Of a stretch of DNA of 28,668 nt, positions 18,946 through 27,209 are shown piece after piece. The stretch is from Perkinsus olseni. Its lineage: Eukaryota > Perkinsozoa > Perkinsida > Perkinsidae. The translations under genes and the position numbers were made by a program. Every line of letters begins with the position of its first letter. Position 1 is the first letter of the stretch. The stretch covers positions 1 through 28,668 of the forward strand of contig JABANP010000609.1 in the NCBI GenBank assembly GCA_013115135.1. Direction: 5' to 3'. The notes under the pieces are model-generated. The model searched no databases, was not told the origin of the DNA, and saw only the letters and a list, made by a program, of their open reading frames with translations.

Positions 18946-19113
18946 CTGCATGATGAGTGACTGTCGACTCGGCAGCTTCCTGGAGCGTATCGCCTTCTGT
19001 GCGGGCACGCTGAAAGTTGTCATGAGTATCTTCATGCATATCTTGGAATGAACGGCTTCATCTAGCACCCATGCGATTGGAATGTTGCTCGATACATCGA
19101 CCAGTACGAGGTA
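18946..19113 (-). CDS. 56-codon exon of an unidentified minus-strand gene
   Basis: It lies between an acceptor CTAACAG and a GTACGT donor and is exactly in frame. It encodes YLVLVDVSSNIPIAWVLDEA and ends SLIMQ. The start loosely recalls a retroviral-type integrase core, but the second catalytic Asp context is absent, so I do not call it an integrase. It may belong with the exons at 18092-18673. Confidence 0.45.
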
Positions 19114-19245
19114 CTGTTAGCCAAGTCTATCCGCTGGGCAGATTCTGCTCAAAGGCCGCCGGCTTGCTCGCCAATACATAGTGGTGTCACGAGCAATCGT
19201 CGAGCATGCAGGAGATGCAGGAACTGACGAGCGCAGCAGACTGAG

Positions 19246-19383
19246 CTGAGCTGAGCTGAGCCGCTCGACTTGAGCGTAGCTGACGTGTATACGCGTCAAA
19301 CGATCGATTACAGTTGGAACCTCCCTAGGATTCTTTTGAAGTTCTCTCATGTATTGTATCTGCTTTTGAGCTCTTGCTGCCAT
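19246..19383 (-). CDS. Possible first exon with coiled-coil start
   Basis: ATG at 19383 opens MAARAQKQIQYMRELQKN, then PTVIDRLTRIHVSYAQVERL. The N-terminal part is helical and Gln/Arg-rich. The end of the exon is not fixed. A GAGCT pentamer repeat (19241-19261) lies at its 3' part. Confidence 0.4.
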
Positions 19384-19422
19384 TTCCTTTGTCGTCAACA
19401 ACCTATAGTATAAATCGACGTC

Positions 19423-19656
19423 TCAAACGCTACCCCACAATGGGTGACACAGTGGCGCCAAGTGCATACGTGCGATTCGTCTCACACAGCGTAGCGTCAC
19501 ACATCCAACGCAGCTTAGATTAGTCGAATTTCTTGAGCTATGTCTTCTTCCCGCTTTACATGAAGAGCCGATGCCTTCCTCATTCAAATAGAAGGGCAGA
19601 ATTGGATCTCTCAATTCGAGAGTCTCAAATGCTACGTGCAGCGCCGCTGGTGCCAT
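19423..19656 (-). CDS. ORF head-to-head with glycine-rich gene 1
   Basis: The ATG at 19656 lies about 108 bp from the divergent start at 19765. It opens MAPAALHVAFETLELRDPIL. A GT in TCATGTAAAG (near 19560) could be a donor, so the downstream part may be intronic. The start is conserved at the second locus, where ATG 25185 opens MAPAAFHKAF. This supports a real divergent gene whose start was duplicated with the promoter. Confidence 0.45.
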   Translation of the reverse strand: MAPAALHVAFETLELRDPILPFYLNEEGIGSSCKAGRRHSSRNSTNLSCVGCVTLRCVRRIARMHLAPLCHPLWGSV

Positions 19657-19718
19657 AGTTGATCCTCATTTGGCTGAAAATGACTGTAGTCGGGACTGAT
19701 GACACTTTCACCCTTGTT

Positions 19719-19764
19719 GGAGTTATAACGAGTTCACTATCAGGTTCAAGTTTTTCTTATTAAC
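19719..19764 (+). promoter_or_regulatory. 5' leader with AG acceptor, conserved in both paralogs
   Basis: TATCAG precedes GTTCAAGTTTTTCTTATTAAC and the ATG, and it is identical at 25283. An AG 21 nt before the start fits an SL trans-splice site. The pyrimidine tract upstream is weak. Confidence 0.4.
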
Positions 19765-20484
19765 ATGAACTCCCCTATCGTGGCTGCCCTGCTCATCACC
19801 TCTCTTGTCGTTGCTATTCAGGACGATGACCCTCAGGATGCCGCTGTGAAGAAGTTTGACTTCCCGGTTGCCCAGGATGGCGACGCAAGGAAGCGCTACT
19901 TGTTCCATGATGACTCAGTCGTCAGTGCTCTAGATCCCTTCACTGGTCGTTCTCTGACAAGCGATGCTCTCCGCCTCCTTCAAGGCGGAGCCGGTGGTGC
20001 TGGTGGAGCTGGTGGTAATGGTGGACCCGACGGTGCCGGCGCAACCGGCGGCGATGGCGGAGCCGGTGGTAATGGTAACGCTAACAATGCTGGCGGTGCT
20101 GGCGGTGCTGGCGGCCGCGGTGGAGATAATGATGGCGGTACCGGTGGTGATGGTGGCGCAGGTGGCGGTGCGGGCGACAACGGTGCTGGTGCCGCCGGTG
20201 GTGATGGCGGTGCTGGTGGTGAAGGTGGCGCTAATGGTGGTGGTGGGTCAGGCGGTGACGGCGGCCGTGGCGGAAGTAATACTGGCGGCAGAGGTGGTTC
20301 TGGCGGCAGGGGCGGGGCAGGCGGCGATAACGGTCCAGGAGGAAGAGGCGGAGATGGCGGCAGGGGTGCGGATAATAACGGTGGGGCTGGCGGTGTTGGT
20401 GGAGCCGGTGGCAGTGACAACGGAGGCGCGGGCGGTGATGGTGGCAACGGCGCTCCTAACGGCCGCATTCTCTTATCCGTATGA
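19765..20484 (+). CDS. Secreted glycine-rich PGRS-like protein 1
   Basis: 239 residues. MNSPIVAALLITSLVVA is a clear signal peptide. An acidic pro-like region follows (residues about 18-70), with an ARKRYLF dibasic site that a furin-type protease could cut. From residue about 72 the chain is almost entirely GGX triplets (X mostly A, N, D, R, P), starting LLQGGAGGAGG and ending NGAPNGRILLSV. GGX runs resemble mycobacterial PE_PGRS proteins and snow-flea antifreeze, where the polyglycine-II fold is known or predicted. That fold is my inference. There are no Cys and no anchor. The role could be extracellular matrix, surface coat or host interaction. Open frames in other phases are due to the repeat codons. 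Confidence 0.9.
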   Translation: MNSPIVAALLITSLVVAIQDDDPQDAAVKKFDFPVAQDGDARKRYLFHDDSVVSALDPFTGRSLTSDALRLLQGGAGGAGGAGGNGGPDGAGATGGDGGAGGNGNANNAGGAGGAGGRGGDNDGGTGGDGGAGGGAGDNGAGAAGGDGGAGGEGGANGGGGSGGDGGRGGSNTGGRGGSGGRGGAGGDNGPGGRGGDGGRGADNNGGAGGVGGAGGSDNGGAGGDGGNGAPNGRILLSV

Positions 20485-20587
20485 GAAGTTCTGGCGTAGG
20501 GACAAGAAGAGTAGCATCGCAATTTGATGCCTCGACGGTTCACTCCAAGCTGAACACCTCAGCGAAGCGGATCCGTCTATTTATTTC

Positions 20588-20609
20588 GATACTATTAGTA
20601 TCATACTAA
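20588..20609. repeat. 22-bp T/rcT/T element, T = GATACTAA
   Basis: Palindrome centres are at 20595 and 20602, with perfect pairing. It lies in the 3' flank of glycine-rich gene 1. I see no equivalent in the flank of gene 2. Confidence 0.85.
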
Positions 20610-21574
20610 TCATTCAGTTCTTCTTTCGCGAAGCAAGCTTGTTAAAAGCTGCTTGTACGATCATTTCCTCTCTAGCTTTGGCTGTGCTATAGGGTTGGCG
20701 CAATGCTGGGGTACATCGATTATTGATTCGCGTTTACCTCATTAGTTTTCTGCTCGTTTTACCTTATTTTCATTTTGTGTTGCGCGAGTCACTGATAATA
20801 TTGGTGGATGGAAGCTTAAAAAGGCATATCACAGGCACTCCGCGATTGAGTACCTGGGGGCGGACTCCTATGATTATCATAATGATATGACCCTTCACGC
20901 TAGCGCTGCGCTAGAGTTGATTGCAGAGAGCTGCAGTCGCTGCGGGTCAGAGACTGAATTGGCGGTTTAGTGCGCCGAATCGGGAAAACCTAAGAGGAAT
21001 GAGCTTACGCCCCGATCACTTGCACTATCATGGCTTGCGGCTGCTGCGATGTGGTGTAAGCCTTGCACCTTGGGGTGAGCCTCAGCATGATAGGGAGGAT
21101 CATGACGGACTAACCGTGCATTCCGGTGAGCGCTGTCAAGGCGGAAGACGCCGGTCTTCAATCACAGATCCCCTCAACCGACTGGGTATCCCGAATTTCG
21201 GACGTGGCCTTCTGATCAAACAGCTTCCTCACACGGGATGAGCTGAGACCTTCCGTCAGGAGGTCGCCGTTGAGAATACTGGTTGTGAAGATGATCTTTT
21301 GGGGTGGCCGCCGAAGTTATTGAGAGACGCCCGAATAGAATACTGAAGAATACTATTAACAATAGTATTCAGTCAGGAGCTATATGCAGGTGAGATGCCT
21401 GCCACAGGCAGCCTGCGTCGACCACTTGCTGATGCACCCCTTGAAGACCGATCGACAATGTAACGATCGTCGTTAAACGATGATGATCTTGTCGCTGCAC
21501 TGCGGTCTAACTCCGGTGTGGGCGACCTTGATGCTTGGCGGGCTTTATTTAGGCGTGAGATGAAGATCAATAAG

Positions 21575-21596
21575 GTTCCAGTCTGGAACTTCCAGA
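21575..21596. repeat. 22-bp T/rcT/T element, T = GTTCCAGA
   Basis: Palindrome centres are at 21582 and 21589, with perfect pairing. It is one base from the next element. Confidence 0.85.
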
Positions 21597-21597
21597 T

Positions 21598-21619
21598 CAG
21601 GATCCGATCCTGAGGATCG
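21598..21619. repeat. 22-bp T/rcT/T element, T = CAGGATCG
   Basis: Palindrome centres are at 21605 and 21612, with perfect pairing. It lies immediately after the element at 21575. Confidence 0.85.
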
Positions 21620-22186
21620 ATTAGGCTGGAGTCCTCGCAAGCTGCTGCAGTCTTCGAGAGGAAGCAAAATTGCAGAGTCGCCACCTTTGATAGCCAGTCG
21701 CATCAGTCTACGCGACTGAACCGTTGCTAGTCGGGTGGAATGTCCCGTTTAGCGGCAGCAAGAACATCCAGGTGTTCCATATTAGCCTTCACAAGACGGT
21801 GGAAGCCCTCACGGCGCTCTAAATCAATCACAATCTTGTAGAGATTGTAGGGCACTCCCCCAGGCAGCGTCTTCCGTGCAGGTGCTAAGTAGGGACACAA
21901 CTGCAACTAGTGGCGGAAGTCATCAACCAGTGCTTCACAGTCACACTCCGGAGAGGACGCTGAACGACATCGGAAACGGTGCGCAGGAGTCATAGCCCTA
22001 CCAAACATCACAGCACTGGCTGCCGAAGTGACTTTTCTGCGGGCCCACAGCGATGCGTGGGAGATGCAGAAGAAGAACTCTTTAATAGCAGTTCCCAGCC
22101 GGGTTCGCCTTTCTAATGATCTGGTGAGCCTCATCAGACCACCAGAAGCGGGTGACGATTCGCATCTGCTCCTTCAAGTATCGAGT

Positions 22187-22208
22187 GAGGGTTGAACCCT
22201 CAGGGTTC
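22187..22208. repeat. 22-bp T/rcT/T element, T = GAGGGTTC
   Basis: Palindrome centres are at 22194 and 22201, with perfect pairing, within the retroelement remnant. Confidence 0.88.
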
Positions 22209-22242
22209 GACAACTGACACATCCCTTAGCGTTCACCACGGG

Positions 22243-22264
22243 GAGGCTTGAAGCCTCAGGCTTC
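22243..22264. repeat. 22-bp T/rcT/T element, T = GAGGCTTC
   Basis: Palindrome centres are at 22250 and 22257, with perfect pairing. It lies just downstream of the RNase H motif ADRLA. Confidence 0.88.
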
Positions 22265-22511
22265 CGCCTTGGGCCGCCAGCCGGTCAGCCACCTCGTTAT
22301 CCTCGGCACCGGAGTGCCCTGGGACCCAGGACAACCGTACTAAGTCGGTGAGACCCTGAAACAGGATGGCTATCCTCCGAGCCTTCTACCATCTCTGGGT
22401 GCAGGCTCTGCTTGCCAAAATTCGCAAAAAACAGCTTGGGAGTCTACGAAGGACTCCCAGCATTCTCCTGCTGTGATATTACCAACCACCCAGTGAGCTG
22501 CCTCGTCAACA

Positions 22512-22533
22512 GCCTGTACTACAGGCCCTGTAG
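22512..22533. repeat. 22-bp T/rcT/T element, T = GCCTGTAG
   Basis: Palindrome centres are at 22519 and 22526, with perfect pairing, inside the RNase H region of the retroelement. Confidence 0.88.
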
Positions 22534-22617
22534 ACTACGGGATGGAGCTCATACCCCGTTATAGATGAGAAGGACGGTGAACGCCAGTGCGCGGTGTGAA
22601 TTTGGACTCCCCTGCGG

Positions 22618-22639
22618 GAGACCAGTGGTCTCAGACCAC
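22618..22639. repeat. 22-bp T/rcT/T element, T = GAGACCAC
   Basis: Palindrome centres are at 22625 and 22632, with perfect pairing, inside the retroelement remnant. Confidence 0.88.
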
Positions 22640-22825
22640 AAAATTGACGCCTGCTCACCGGTCAAGGACCGCCTAACCGTCTGTCTAGATGGCATTGCGA
22701 GGGCGCGTGGCTTGCTCAGCGAACTGAAATGCTAGATCCCGCCCCACGATGATCGTGCCAAGGCGAGGCTCCCAAGGCTGAATGGGAGAGCCGCCATTGT
22801 TGGGCCACCACCGAACTCTGCTCAG

Positions 22826-22847
22826 TCTGGAGTCTCCAGACTGGAGA
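22826..22847. repeat. 22-bp T/rcT/T element, T = TCTGGAGA
   Basis: Palindrome centres are at 22833 and 22840, with perfect pairing. The first arm pair extends to 10 bp. It lies inside an open segment of the retroelement and encodes LQSGDSRL there. Confidence 0.88.
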
Positions 22848-23697
22848 CCCTTCACCTCAACAAGTCGGTTCAGGGTTAGTTCATCTCCAAATTGAACCAT
22901 TCCCGCCAATTCCACATGGGCAGAGGCCAATCCCGCAGCGATGACGAATGCAGAGTTGAAGGCATTTCGCGGGGCTCTTAGAGCCATCCGCGCCACCTAG
23001 CAGGCACTCGCATCGCCAGGTCCCTGGCTGCGGCAGACAGTCTGTCGCAGACTTAAGACCGTCATACCACGCACAAAACGTGCGCTAAGCCCGGCAGGAT
23101 GCCTACCCGATTAATCCGTAGGACTTCGACACCAGTGAGAGAAGCACGCCCCCATCTCAGGTGTCTCAGTCGATTCAACTTAGCCAACGCTTCAGACACC
23201 TTCGGACGAATATGGTGTTGAAACGTTAGCCGTTGATCTATCCAGACCCCAAGGACCCGCAGTACCTTGACGATCTGTATCGGCACGTTTCGCAAGGTGA
23301 GTTACGCATCATTGTGGTGGCGAAGATCACTCTTCGAGCCCCTAATAATGCCCGTGATGCGATTCCGTGTGTGGACGCGTATATCACGATAATTCATCAT
23401 CCCAGCTTTCTTGGAATTAAGAGACATCGCTGCCCAGCGACGGACTTCGCTACGGGACGCGGACCGCGGTGGCCTTGAGTCGTAACCTTGCAGTAAGGGA
23501 GCTCCGTGGCACTGATGTAATGGGGCGATGGAAATGTTTTACCGCTCCGGAGGAGTGACTCCACCATGGGAGGCCAGAGCTCAATACTGAGGGTCAGTAC
23601 TTTTATAGCAGAGCGCGAAGGGGCTATGCCCCTTGTCGCGGGAACGCGAATGGGTTACACGATCTTCACTGTCAGTGAGTCGAAGAACTCCGAGTGG

Positions 23698-23719
23698 AGC
23701 TGCAGTGCAGCTGCTGCAC
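23698..23719. repeat. 22-bp T/rcT/T element, T = AGCTGCAC
   Basis: Palindrome centres are at 23705 and 23712, with perfect pairing. It lies inside the 181-codon ORF at 23566-24111. Confidence 0.85.
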
Positions 23720-24110
23720 TCGAAGTGTTGGAAGCTGGTATTCCATGCCACTATTTTAGTGGCACTATAACTGAGAGCGAAGTTTGGGACATTTTCAGGG
23801 ACTCAAGTGGTCCAGAAGATTCTGTACTCAAGGGCTCAGAGATGGCAAAAGGGCAGACAGATTGTCATGTCTCTCTAGGGTATCACTGTGATACTATCAC
23901 CGAGCTGGTCAGGCAGTACTGGGTGCTGTGGCACTGCGACGCTGGGGCTCTCGTTAGCCCTCTCGCTGGGTGGTATGCTTGGAGGAGACCATCTAGCGAC
24001 GCCACTGGCGTTCATGATGCTTGCTTCGGTGTTGGTCTCCGGAGGGGGGCTCCTCCCGGTCGTACGAAGCGGTCAAAGTCTGTGACCACAGTCTTTAACT
24101 TGAAGACTTG

Positions 24111-24145
24111 AAGTCTGTGACTCACAGACTTGAAGTCTTCAAGTC
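24111..24145. repeat. Palindrome chain built on GACTTGAAGTC
   Basis: AAGTCTGTGA pairs with its inverse around C24121 (10-bp arms). This continues into GACTTGAAG pairing around T24136 (9-bp arms). Alternating inverted copies recall the 22-bp elements, but centre spacing is 11 and then 15, not 7. Confidence 0.7.
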
Positions 24146-24880
24146 TTCGAGTCTTCTCAGTAGGCTTGTCTCTTATCCACATCAAGTGTCTCAATGCAAT
24201 CCTCTTGAACTTCCACATTATACCTCGTGCATGTGAAGGCTTCTTGCGATTGCCTGATACAATACACACCTCTCCTGACCGGTATCGATTTGGATGAAGC
24301 CACAGAATTACTTAGTGAAAGTGAAAGACCGAAACCCGTAGTTGTTCAGAGAAGTTCCCCTTACGCAAGAGACCTGGATAAGGCTCGAGCCTTGGGCATG
24401 ACGGGGCCAAGGTTCAGCACCCCTGTGACGATGACATGGCGCCACGGTCGAGCACTTTGTAGTGCCACGGTGACACCGTGACGGTAATTATGGCAGCTGT
24501 TAGAGCTGAGATGTCCCCGTGACCGTGTCACACAGCTGAGTGAGAAAAATGCCTCGGATACGGCCTCCTTGCGATTTCGGTTGGGAACACTGACTAGCCT
24601 TCTGGTCATGTGGCGCTCCATTTGAGCAACAATGAGCCATCGGAGGGAGCCATCAGTTGAGCTCAATGAGGGTCAATACGGGTGATTTAGAATCTCAGGA
24701 GAGCCTGGGCGAGATACGCAGTACGCGAACGGGACTCGTGATGTCACCCGAGTTATCTCCTCGCTGTCTCCCAGAGTTCTCTCCATAAAAATCGTCACAT
24801 TCACTCTTGCACACACAGTGAATGCCTCATTCTAACACAGACGCTCATTCTCTCGCGCTTTTAATAAAAGCGACGTAAAA

Positions 24881-24901
24881 AGCATAAAAGCCTTTTATGC
24901 T
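24881..24901. repeat. Palindrome with 10-bp arms
   Basis: AGCATAAAAG and its exact inverse flank C24891. A second palindrome (CGCTTTT, AAT loop) lies at 24856-24872. Confidence 0.75.
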
Positions 24902-25282
24902 CTGCGGATTGTCCCGTCATCGTTATGTTTCGTCCTTTACCCCTCTGCAAAACTTCGCGCGAGGTTTGCACATACGTTCGGTCGCTGCGACCAGTGGCTT
25001 CAAGTGCGCGCGTGCGGTCTGTCCCATACAGCTTGAGGTAATCGATTTCACGCAGCTGAAAACAATCTCATTTTCGGATCGTTTGTCTTCTTCTTGCCAT
25101 ATACCGGGAGCAGAGGTATTCCTAATTTAAATCTAAAAGCAGAATTACACCTGTCGAATGCTTTATGAAATGCCGCTGGTGCCATAGTCGATTCTCATTC
25201 ACCTGACAATAACTGTAGTCGGGACTGATAACACTTGGAGTTTCAGCGAGTTCGCTATCAGGTTCAAGTTTTTCTTATTAAC

Positions 25283-26536
25283 ATGAACTCCCCTATCGTG
25301 GCTGCCCTGCTCATCACCTCTCTTGTCGTTGCTATTCAGGACGATGACCCTCAGGATGCCGCTGTGAAGAAGTTTGACTTCCCGGTTGCCCAGGATGGCG
25401 ACGCAAGGAAGCGCTACTTGTTCCATGATGACTCAGTCGTCAGTGCTCTAGATCCCTTCACTGGTCGTTCTCTGACAAGCGATGCTCTTCGCCTCCTTCA
25501 AGGCGGTGCCGGTGGTGCTGGTGGTAACGGCGGTAATGGCGGACCGGACGGTCCTGGCGGCAACGGTGGTGCTGGCGGTAATGGCGGTAACGGCAACGGC
25601 CATTTTGCTGGCGGGGACGGTGGTTCTGGCGGCCGCGGTGGCAGCAATCAGGGCGGCAACGGCGGTCCAGGCGGCAGGGGCGGCGCAGCCGGCGAAGACG
25701 GTCCTGGCGGCAGGGGTGGTTCGGGCGGCAACGGTGCTGACAACAATGGCGGGCGCGGCGGTCCAGGCGGCAACGGTGGCAGTGACGGCGGTGGCGATGG
25801 CGGTGGTGGTGGCAACGGCGCCCCTAATGGCCGCCGCCTTCAAGGCGGTGCCGGTGGTGCTGGTGGTAACGGCGGTAATGGTGGCCACGCCGGTCCTGGC
25901 GGCAACGGTGGCGCTGGCGGTAATGGCGGTAACGGCAATGGCGATTTTGCTGGCGGGGACGGCGGTTCTGGTGGCCGCGGTGGCAGCAATCAGGGCGGCA
26001 ACGGCGGTCAAGGCGGCGGGGGCGGCGCAGCCGGCGGAGACGGTCCTGGCGGCAGGGGTGGTTCGGGCGGCAACGGTGCTGATAACAATGGCGGGCGCGG
26101 CGGTCCAGGCGGCAACGGTGGCAGTGACGGCGGTGGCGATGGCGGTGGTGGTGGCAACGGCGCCCCTAATGGCCGCCGTCTTCAAGGCGGTGCCGGTGGT
26201 GCTGGTGGTAACGGCGGTAATGGTGGCCACGCCGGTCCCGGAGGCAACGGTGGTGCTGGCGGTAATGGCGGTAACGGCAATGGCGATTTTGCTGGCGGGG
26301 ACGGCGGTTCTGGTGGCCGCGGTGGCAGCAATCAGGGCGGCAACGGCGGTCAAGGCGGCGGGGGCGGCGCAGCCGGCGAAGACGGTCCTGGCGGCAGGGG
26401 TGGTTCGGGCGGCAACGGTGCTGATCACAATGGCGGGCGCGGCGGTCCAGGCGGCAACGGTGGCAGTGACGGCGGTGGCGATGGCGGTGGTGGTGGCAAC
26501 GGTGCCCCCAACGGCCGCATTCTCTTCCCCGTATGA
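25283..26536 (+). CDS. Secreted glycine-rich PGRS-like protein 2, three tandem modules
   Basis: 417 residues from the ATG at 25283. An in-frame upstream ATG (25235) is less likely, because the N-terminus of paralog 1 and the shared leader point to 25283. The signal peptide and acidic region with ARKR are the same as in paralog 1. Three modules of 114 residues follow. Each begins LQGGAGGAGGNGG and ends NGAPNGR. The two internal junctions read PNGRRLQGG, a possible dibasic cleavage site. The chain ends in RILFPV. GGX triplets dominate, with Asn, Asp, Pro, Arg and single Phe residues in one position per module (GHFAGG/GDFAGG). Polyglycine-II folding and a surface or matrix role are inferred. Confidence 0.92.
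   Translation: MNSPIVAALLITSLVVAIQDDDPQDAAVKKFDFPVAQDGDARKRYLFHDDSVVSALDPFTGRSLTSDALRLLQGGAGGAGGNGGNGGPDGPGGNGGAGGNGGNGNGHFAGGDGGSGGRGGSNQGGNGGPGGRGGAAGEDGPGGRGGSGGNGADNNGGRGGPGGNGGSDGGGDGGGGGNGAPNGRRLQGGAGGAGGNGGNGGHAGPGGNGGAGGNGGNGNGDFAGGDGGSGGRGGSNQGGNGGQGGGGGAAGGDGPGGRGGSGGNGADNNGGRGGPGGNGGSDGGGDGGGGGNGAPNGRRLQGGAGGAGGNGGNGGHAGPGGNGGAGGNGGNGNGDFAGGDGGSGGRGGSNQGGNGGQGGGGGAAGEDGPGGRGGSGGNGADHNGGRGGPGGNGGSDGGGDGGGGGNGAPNGRILFPV
25496..26521 (+). repeat. Three 342-bp tandem repeats in glycine-rich gene 2
   Basis: The units are 25496-25837, 25838-26179 and 26180-26521. Units 2 and 3 are almost identical and unit 1 is slightly more diverged. The period is a multiple of three, so copy number can change without a frameshift. 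Confidence 0.95.
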
Positions 26537-26866
26537 GGAGTACTGGCGTAGGGCCACGAATACCAGCATCGCAATTTGATGCATTGGTGCTCCCTCCAAG
26601 CTGGGTACTTAACGATGTGATTCTATACTTTACTATTCATATCGATGATCATCCACTCATTTATTTTTCTAGCGACTCACGCTTGTACAATCACTTTCTC
26701 TTCATCTTTGACTGTGCAACAGGGTCGGCACATCACTGGGGTATATCGATTATTGCTTGGGGTTCGCCTCATCTCTATCAGCTCGTATTATCTTCAATTT
26801 TGTGTTGTACGAGTGCCTGATATATCTAGCGGTTCTGGAGTTGAAGAAAATCGCACTCGACCTGCG

Positions 26867-26886
26867 ATCATCAGTATTCTGATGAT
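26867..26886. repeat. Short palindrome, 8-bp arms, TATT loop
   Basis: ATCATCAG and CTGATGAT flank TATT. The ORF around it (26645-27058) is not supported as a gene. Confidence 0.65.
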
Positions 26887-26942
26887 GAGTAAGCGGAAAG
26901 CGGAGTCAGATACGCGGAAAAGGGTGACTGACGTTTCATGGG

Positions 26943-26989
26943 TTCATCGGGAAGGTAGTAGGCGAGCGGTCTACTGCCTTCCCGATGAA
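26943..26989. repeat. Stem-loop, 19-bp arms, 9-nt loop
   Basis: 26943-26961 pairs with 26971-26989 with a single wobble position. No T-run follows, so it is not a bacterial-type terminator. It lies beyond the 3' flank of glycine-rich gene 2. Confidence 0.75.
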
Positions 26990-27209
26990 TCCCAAAGCCA
27001 ATTAGAAGTTGTAGACTACAGCCTGTGGCTGAATAACTGGGAGCAGCCTTCGGTATGAGTCTTATTGGAGCGTAGAGTGCTTCTCGTCTATTGGCGCTGG
27101 GGCAATGAACAAGTTTTTTTAGAACAACGGCACGGGAGGGCCTCCTGAGGAGACAGGTCAGTGAACGTGTTCATCTTGAGAAGACTCTCCTCGAGCAGAC
27201 CTGCACACC

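Larger units (their letters stand above)
19641..20800. repeat. Segmental duplication, copy 1
   Basis: It matches 25168-26815. Near-identical parts are about 100 bp of 5' flank, the 5' leader and the first 71 codons. The 3' flank is diverged but alignable (for example TGGGGTA(C/T)ATCGATTATTG and ATTTTGTGTTG). The glycine-rich modules differ in number. Confidence 0.85.
20810..21726. other. Stretch without a clear gene, between glycine-rich gene 1 and the retroelement
   Basis: The ORFs at 20921-21241 (+) and 21373-21684 (-) show no recognisable features. The latter directly follows the retroelement and may be its 3' untranslated part. The stretch holds perfect 22-bp elements (21575, 21598), single-mismatch ones (21396, 21461) and a 10-bp-arm hairpin at 21348-21370. 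Confidence 0.5.
21727..23480 (-). mobile_element. Degenerate non-LTR retrotransposon (LINE) with RT thumb, RNase H and C-terminal zinc knuckle
   Basis: Read on the minus strand in several frames. RT: WAAMSLNSKKAGMM (about 23435), then an in-frame stop, then LGVWIDQRLTF (23225-23260) and ALAKLNRLRHLRWG. RNase H: FVDSQAV (about 22455) and WVPGHSGAEDNEVADRLA (22280-22328). C-terminal part: CDCEALVDDFRH and LQLC (about 21900-21950), a remnant of the Cys-His motif, then a stop at 21727. RT followed by RNase H places it near the I/Jockey-type LINEs. The YADD part and ORF1 are missing (5' truncation). Frameshifts and stops make it dead. Several frameshifts coincide with 22-bp palindromic elements. 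Confidence 0.85.
23481..25167. other. Stretch without a confidently identified gene
   Basis: ORFs at 23566-24111 and 24227-24481 (+) and 24361-24666 (-) show no known domains. The first carries several palindromic elements (23698 perfect; 23748 and 23880 with one mismatch), so its frame is doubtful. A cluster around GACTTGAAGTC lies at 24100-24150. Hairpins lie at 24466-24480 and 24881-24901. Confidence 0.45.
25168..26815. repeat. Segmental duplication, copy 2
   Basis: This is the counterpart of 19641-20800. It carries the conserved upstream flank with a truncated divergent start (ATG 25185, minus strand), the leader, an identical N-terminal coding part and the diverged 3' flank. Confidence 0.85.

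Noticed and set aside
18946..19113. Integrase core domain
   Set aside because: The start (LVLVDVSSNIPIAW) resembles an rve domain, but there is no second Asp in the expected SD context and no other pol domain nearby in the same gene.
19980..20543. Proline-rich minus-strand ORF and Ala/Val-rich plus-strand ORFs over the glycine-rich genes (also 25448-26599 and 25482-26579)
   Set aside because: GGX codons read in other frames give Pro, Ala and Val codons without stops. Only the GGX frame has the signal peptide and is shared from the start codon in both paralogs.
23543..23564. Possible 22-bp element at CGCTCCGG...
   Set aside because: It fits the rule only with about three mismatches, so it was not counted.
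26943..26989. Rho-independent terminator
   Set aside because: There is no T-run after the stem, and the window is clearly eukaryotic.
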